Assembly: GCA_017471085.1 (NCBI GenBank)
Contig: JAFUWW010000020.1
Location: forward strand, 1 to 27,137
Source of the DNA: Bacteroidales bacterium
GTDB lineage: Bacteria; Bacteroidota; Bacteroidia; Bacteroidales; UBA932
Direction: 5' to 3'
Length of the DNA stretch: 27,137 bases
The position numbers were made by a program, and so were the translations under genes. Positions 23,581-27,137 of this stretch are shown in pieces; positions within the stretch are counted from its first letter, which is position 1, and every line of letters starts with the position of its first letter. The notes under the pieces are model-generated. The model saw only the letters and a program-made list of their open reading frames with translations. It was not told where the DNA came from and did not search any database.

Positions 23581-24459
23581 ATGAGCAACGTATTGAGAGA
23601 AATCACGCCTTTGTCGGACAAAGACTGTTTCTACATTGTGGAACGGCACAAGTCCGAGTTCCAGTTCCCCCTCCATTCTCATCCGGAATTTGAACTCAAC
23701 TTCATTGAGAACGGCGCCGGGGTGCGTCGGGTCGTGGGCGACAGCGTGGAAGAGATCGGCCCGTTCGACCTTACTCTTGTGGCGGGAACGGACCTGGAGC
23801 ATGCCTGGGAACAGGGCAGCTGTACGGAGGCTGACGTCCGCGAAATCACCATCCAGTTCTCCAAGGACCTGTTTCCCGGAAGCGTGCTCAACAAGAGCCA
23901 GTTCGCCTCTATCCGGAAAATGCTGGTAAAGGCTGAGCACGGCCTTGCTTTCTCGACAAGGACCATCATGAAAGTGTATGCCTTGCTGGACTCGTTAGCA
24001 TCTGAGACAGACCAGTTTGACCAGTATCTGCATTTCCTGCGGATCCTGTACGAGCTGTCCCTGGCCGACGACGCCAGGATTCTCGCCAGTAGCTCGTTTG
24101 CCCACACGGAGCGTGACACCCAGAGCCGTCGGGTGCTAAAAGTGAAGCAGTATATCAATGACCATTACGCGGAAGACCTCCGGTTGGAAACCCTGGCTTC
24201 CCTGGTCGGGATGGTTCCATCGGCTTTCAGCCGTTTCTTCCGCCAGCGCACGGGGCGTACGGTCATGGACTATATCATCGATATCCGACTGGGTAACGCA
24301 GCCCGTCTGCTGGTAGATACCTCTGAAAATGTATCGGAAATCTGTTACAGCTGCGGATTTAACAACCTATCCAATTTCAATAGGATTTTTAAGGCCAAGC
24401 GAGGGTATACACCTCGTGATTTCAGGACGCTGTTCAAGAAGACCCGAGTCTTTGTATAG
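23581..24459 (+). CDS. AraC-family transcriptional regulator with cupin-like sensor domain
   Basis: A 292-aa cytoplasmic regulator. The N-terminal half has a cupin-like ligand domain (FPLHSHPEFELNFIENGAG, then GPFDLTLVAGTDLEHAW). The last roughly 100 residues hold the paired helix-turn-helix of AraC proteins: LRLETLASLVGMVPSAFSRF for the first and NVSEICYSCGFNNLSNFNRI for the second, ending with the usual GYTPRDFR. It lies between two galactosidases, divergent from the GH36 gene and 33 bp upstream of the GH2 gene, with which it probably shares a transcript. A local role sensing a galactoside or released sugar is inferred from position. Confidence 0.94.
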   Translation: MSNVLREITPLSDKDCFYIVERHKSEFQFPLHSHPEFELNFIENGAGVRRVVGDSVEEIGPFDLTLVAGTDLEHAWEQGSCTEADVREITIQFSKDLFPGSVLNKSQFASIRKMLVKAEHGLAFSTRTIMKVYALLDSLASETDQFDQYLHFLRILYELSLADDARILASSSFAHTERDTQSRRVLKVKQYINDHYAEDLRLETLASLVGMVPSAFSRFFRQRTGRTVMDYIIDIRLGNAARLLVDTSENVSEICYSCGFNNLSNFNRIFKAKRGYTPRDFRTLFKKTRVFV

Positions 24460-24492
24460 GAATGTTAAATAAGTGCCGATTATTATTATAGT

Positions 24493-26940
24493 ATGATAAG
24501 AGTCCGACTGTCCCTGCTTGCTTTGATACTGGTGGCCTCCTCCCTGTTATTACAGGCTCAGAGTGTCCGGGAAAAAACCGTCCTTTCCGACAACTGGCGC
24601 TTTGCCTTCGGCCACGCGGCCGACCCAGTCAGGGATTTCGGCTGCGGCACGGAGTATTTCAACTACCTCACCAAAGCAAACTCTATCCATAATGAGGGCC
24701 CTTATTCCGCCCAATTCGACGACTCGGCCTGGAAGGTAGTCTCTCTCCCGCACGATTGGGTCGCCGCCCTGCCCTATGCTCCCGGAGCCAGCCATTCCCA
24801 CGGCTATAAAACGGTGGGCTACAAGTATCCGGAAACCAGTGTAGGCTGGTATCGGAAAAAACTTGCCATTGGAGAGGAGGATGAAGGAAAACGCATCTCG
24901 CTGCAGTTCGACGGCATTTTCCGTGATGCCAAGGTCTGGTTCAACGGATTCTATCTGGGCGGTGAGCCCAGCGGCTATGCCACGCAGGTGTACGACATAA
25001 CGGAATACGTGGATTACGGCGGCGAGAATCTTATCTGCGTCCGGGCCGATGCCAGCTTGGAGGAAGGCTGGTTTTACGAAGGTGCCGGCATCTACCGCGA
25101 TGTCTGGCTTATCAAGCGCGCTCCGGTGAGCGTGGCCCCTTTCGGTACATTCGTCCATGCCGATCTTGTCCGGCCATACTCATCGGCTACCCTTCATGTG
25201 GAGACTACCGTGGAAAACGGCTCTCTGGAGCGGCAGGTCTGTCAGGTGGAAAATCGTCTCCTGGATGCCTCCGGGGCCGAAGTGGGACGGACGGAACCAT
25301 CCAGCCTTACCCTGGAGCCTAAACAGACCCTCAGCCTTGAACAGCAATTCCAAATCCCTGATCCTCATCTCTGGAGCACGGACGATCCCTATCTTTATAA
25401 AGTGGAAACCCGGGTGCTGGTGGACGGTATAGTTACGGACATCTATGAGACTGTCACCGGCCTCCGTGAAATCGCCTTTGATGCAGACAAGGGCTTCCTT
25501 CTCAATGGCCATCCTCTGAAACTCAAGGGGGTGAACATGCACCAGGACCATGCCGGTGTGGGCGCGGCCATCCCCGACGCCCTCCATGCCTGGCGGATCG
25601 CCCGCCTGAAGGAAATGGGCTGCAACGCCTACCGCTCGTCCCACAATCCCATGTCGCCGGCCCTGCTGGACATCTGCGACCGGGAGGGAATCCTGGTCAT
25701 CGACGAGAACCGCCTGTCCGGCATCAACCGGGAGCATCTCCGCCTGCTGGAATCCATGATCCGGCGCGACCGCAACCATCCCTCTGTCATCCTCTGGAGC
25801 TGCGGCAACGAGGAATGGGGGATGGAAAACACGGTCCAGGGCACCCGGGTGGCAGCCGCCATGCGGGAATATGTGAAACGGATGGATCCCACCAGACCCT
25901 CCACTTTCGCCAACGCCGGAGGGGGCGAATTGATCAAGGGAGTCGATGTGGTGGGCTACAATTACATCGTCCAGAACAGCGTTGAGGACCGCCGCCGCGA
26001 ACATCCGGACTGGAAAGTGGTGGGAACCGAGGAAACCACCGGCTGCGGCACAAGGGGCGTTTATTTCAATCCCGCCGGAGAGCATCCCGGCCAGATGCGT
26101 TCGATGAACCTGGACGCTTCCCGCACCGGCGTGGAGAACGTCATCGAGCGGGGCTGGAAGTTTTACGCAGAGCACGACTGGGCTTCCGGCATTTTCTACT
26201 GGACAGGTTTCGATTACCGGGGTGAACCCAATCCGCTGTCCTATCCGGCGACGGTATCGGAATTCGGGCTGCTGGATTACTGCGGATTCCCCAAGGACGA
26301 AGCCTGGTATCTGAAGGCCTGGTGGACGGACGAACCTGTCCTTCACGTATTCCCGCACTGGAACCTGCAGGGGCATGAAGGAGAGGACGTGGACGTATGG
26401 GTGTACAGCAACTGCGATGAGGTGTCCCTGTCGGTGAACGGAAAGAACCTGGGCCGGCAGAAAATGCCTGCGAACGGCCATCTGAAATGGAAAACCGTAT
26501 ACCGGAAAGGAAAGGTGACGGCGACCGGCTACAAGAAGGGGAAGCGCGTGCTGACAGAGACCGTGGAAACCACCGGAGCCCCTGAAAAAATAGCCCTGGA
26601 GACCGATAAAACCCAGCTTCGGGCCGACAACCGGGATTTGGCGGTAGTTACCGTAAAGATCTGTGACGCAAAAGGGCGCGTGGTGCCGGACGCTTCGCCC
26701 CTTCTCACCTTCACCCTGGAGGGGGAAGGACGTATCCTGGGGGCAGGTAACGGTAATCCTTCCTATCTGGGAGCTGAGAATCCTGGCGAGTCAGACTGCC
26801 GGCGGTTCAGCATGCCCGCATTCAATGGATATTGCCAGGTTCTGGTTCAGGCCGGGACTGCATCCGAAGCCCTCGAACTGACTGTCCGCTCAGATGGTAT
26901 GCAGGCTGATTCTGTAAAAGTGATACAAAAATTGCCGTAA
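24493..26940 (+). CDS. Secreted GH2 beta-galactosidase-like enzyme
   Basis: An 815-aa glycoside hydrolase of family 2. A signal peptide covers about residues 1-22. The jelly-roll sugar-binding domain (about 30-210, with WYRKKL and FDGIFRDAKVWFNG) is followed by an immunoglobulin-like domain. The TIM barrel from about 330 has GVNMHQDH, RSSHNPMSP, acid/base E440 in SCGNEEW and probable nucleophile E513 in VVGTEETT. The tail contains a DUF4982-like domain (VWVYSNCDEVSLSVNGKNLG) and a second beta domain (ADNRDLAVVTVKICDAKGR), as in Bacteroidales GalB-type enzymes. Activity on beta-galactosides is likely but beta-glucuronidase or other GH2 specificity cannot be excluded. A clear terminator follows. 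Confidence 0.93.
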   Translation: MIRVRLSLLALILVASSLLLQAQSVREKTVLSDNWRFAFGHAADPVRDFGCGTEYFNYLTKANSIHNEGPYSAQFDDSAWKVVSLPHDWVAALPYAPGASHSHGYKTVGYKYPETSVGWYRKKLAIGEEDEGKRISLQFDGIFRDAKVWFNGFYLGGEPSGYATQVYDITEYVDYGGENLICVRADASLEEGWFYEGAGIYRDVWLIKRAPVSVAPFGTFVHADLVRPYSSATLHVETTVENGSLERQVCQVENRLLDASGAEVGRTEPSSLTLEPKQTLSLEQQFQIPDPHLWSTDDPYLYKVETRVLVDGIVTDIYETVTGLREIAFDADKGFLLNGHPLKLKGVNMHQDHAGVGAAIPDALHAWRIARLKEMGCNAYRSSHNPMSPALLDICDREGILVIDENRLSGINREHLRLLESMIRRDRNHPSVILWSCGNEEWGMENTVQGTRVAAAMREYVKRMDPTRPSTFANAGGGELIKGVDVVGYNYIVQNSVEDRRREHPDWKVVGTEETTGCGTRGVYFNPAGEHPGQMRSMNLDASRTGVENVIERGWKFYAEHDWASGIFYWTGFDYRGEPNPLSYPATVSEFGLLDYCGFPKDEAWYLKAWWTDEPVLHVFPHWNLQGHEGEDVDVWVYSNCDEVSLSVNGKNLGRQKMPANGHLKWKTVYRKGKVTATGYKKGKRVLTETVETTGAPEKIALETDKTQLRADNRDLAVVTVKICDAKGRVVPDASPLLTFTLEGEGRILGAGNGNPSYLGAENPGESDCRRFSMPAFNGYCQVLVQAGTASEALELTVRSDGMQADSVKVIQKLP

Positions 26941-26963
26941 TTTCTAGTAATTTATATTTTTCC

Positions 26964-26998
26964 CGCCCCGTTTTTTTTCTTATATGCGGGGCGTTTTT
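26964..26998 (+). terminator. Rho-independent terminator after GH2 gene
   Basis: CGCCCCG (26964-26970) pairs with CGGGGCG (26987-26993) around a 16-base T-rich loop, followed by five T. It lies 23 bp after the GH2 stop. On the minus strand no T-run follows the stem, so it should serve mainly the GH2 transcript. Confidence 0.85.
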
Positions 26999-27027
26999 CC
27001 TGTTTTCGTCAATGAGGCACCCGCTTT

Positions 27028-27137
27028 TTATTCGGGCGTGCAGATGAGGTCGTAGACCTGCTGTTGCTCGGCATCCATCCGGAGCAAAACGGACATTGGT
27101 TTGCGCGTATTGGGCGACACATAGTTCAATCGATACA
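27028..27137 (-). CDS. 3' end of an unidentified gene, cut by the window edge
   Basis: On the minus strand, one frame is open from the window edge and ends in TAA at 27028, giving about 36 residues: YRLNYVSPNTRKPMSVLLRM followed by DAEQQQVYDLICTPE. The charged, balanced composition looks like real protein, and the other two frames are less plausible. It converges on the GH2 gene. Too little is present to assign a family. Confidence 0.55.
   Translation of the reverse strand, partial: YRLNYVSPNTRKPMSVLLRMDAEQQQVYDLICTPE

Overview
The window looks like a chromosomal segment of a Bacteroidales bacterium with fairly high GC, probably a gut or rumen type. The evidence is Bacteroidota-type promoters (TAnnTTTG at -7, with one textbook TTTG-N20-TAnnTTTG upstream of efp), no clear Shine-Dalgarno sequences, and Bacteroidota-typical families (DUF4783, AsmA-like proteins, NtrY/NtrC-like regulators, secreted GH36 and GH2 enzymes). 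Species cannot be assigned from sequence alone.

Left part (1-6.9 kb, minus strand): tRNA-Leu(UAG) with an unusually long hairpin at its 3' end. Beyond it is a compact operon, read right to left: NtrC-type response regulator without a DNA-binding domain, AsmA-like envelope protein (apparent TTG start), prmA and a secreted protein of unknown function. A perfect 18-bp palindrome lies in the divergent gap to cmk-ispH (6.9-8.5 kb, plus strand).

Centre (8.5-19.0 kb, minus strand): the most interesting block. Read right to left it holds rlmH, a 1167-aa NtrY-like histidine kinase, and then, behind a candidate promoter, six tightly packed genes: small alarmone synthetase, RelA/SpoT-type HD hydrolase, aminoglycoside-phosphotransferase-like kinase, a membrane sensor fusing dCache-like, PP2C/SpoIIE and RsbW-like ATPase domains, a STAS antagonist, and a CPA1-type K+/H+ (or Na+/H+) antiporter. 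Junctions are overlaps or gaps of 5 bp or less and catalytic residues look intact. This suggests that (p)ppGpp turnover, a partner-switching module with no sigma factor nearby, and ion transport are linked. That link is inference.

Right part (19.1-27.1 kb): a small secreted DUF4783 protein, a decayed IS1182-like transposase fragment running into four near-identical 83-bp tandem repeats, a G/T-rich non-coding tract, efp with a clear promoter and terminator, and a galactoside locus (secreted GH36 alpha-galactosidase divergent from an AraC regulator and a secreted GH2 beta-galactosidase). The window ends in the 3' end of an unidentified minus-strand gene.
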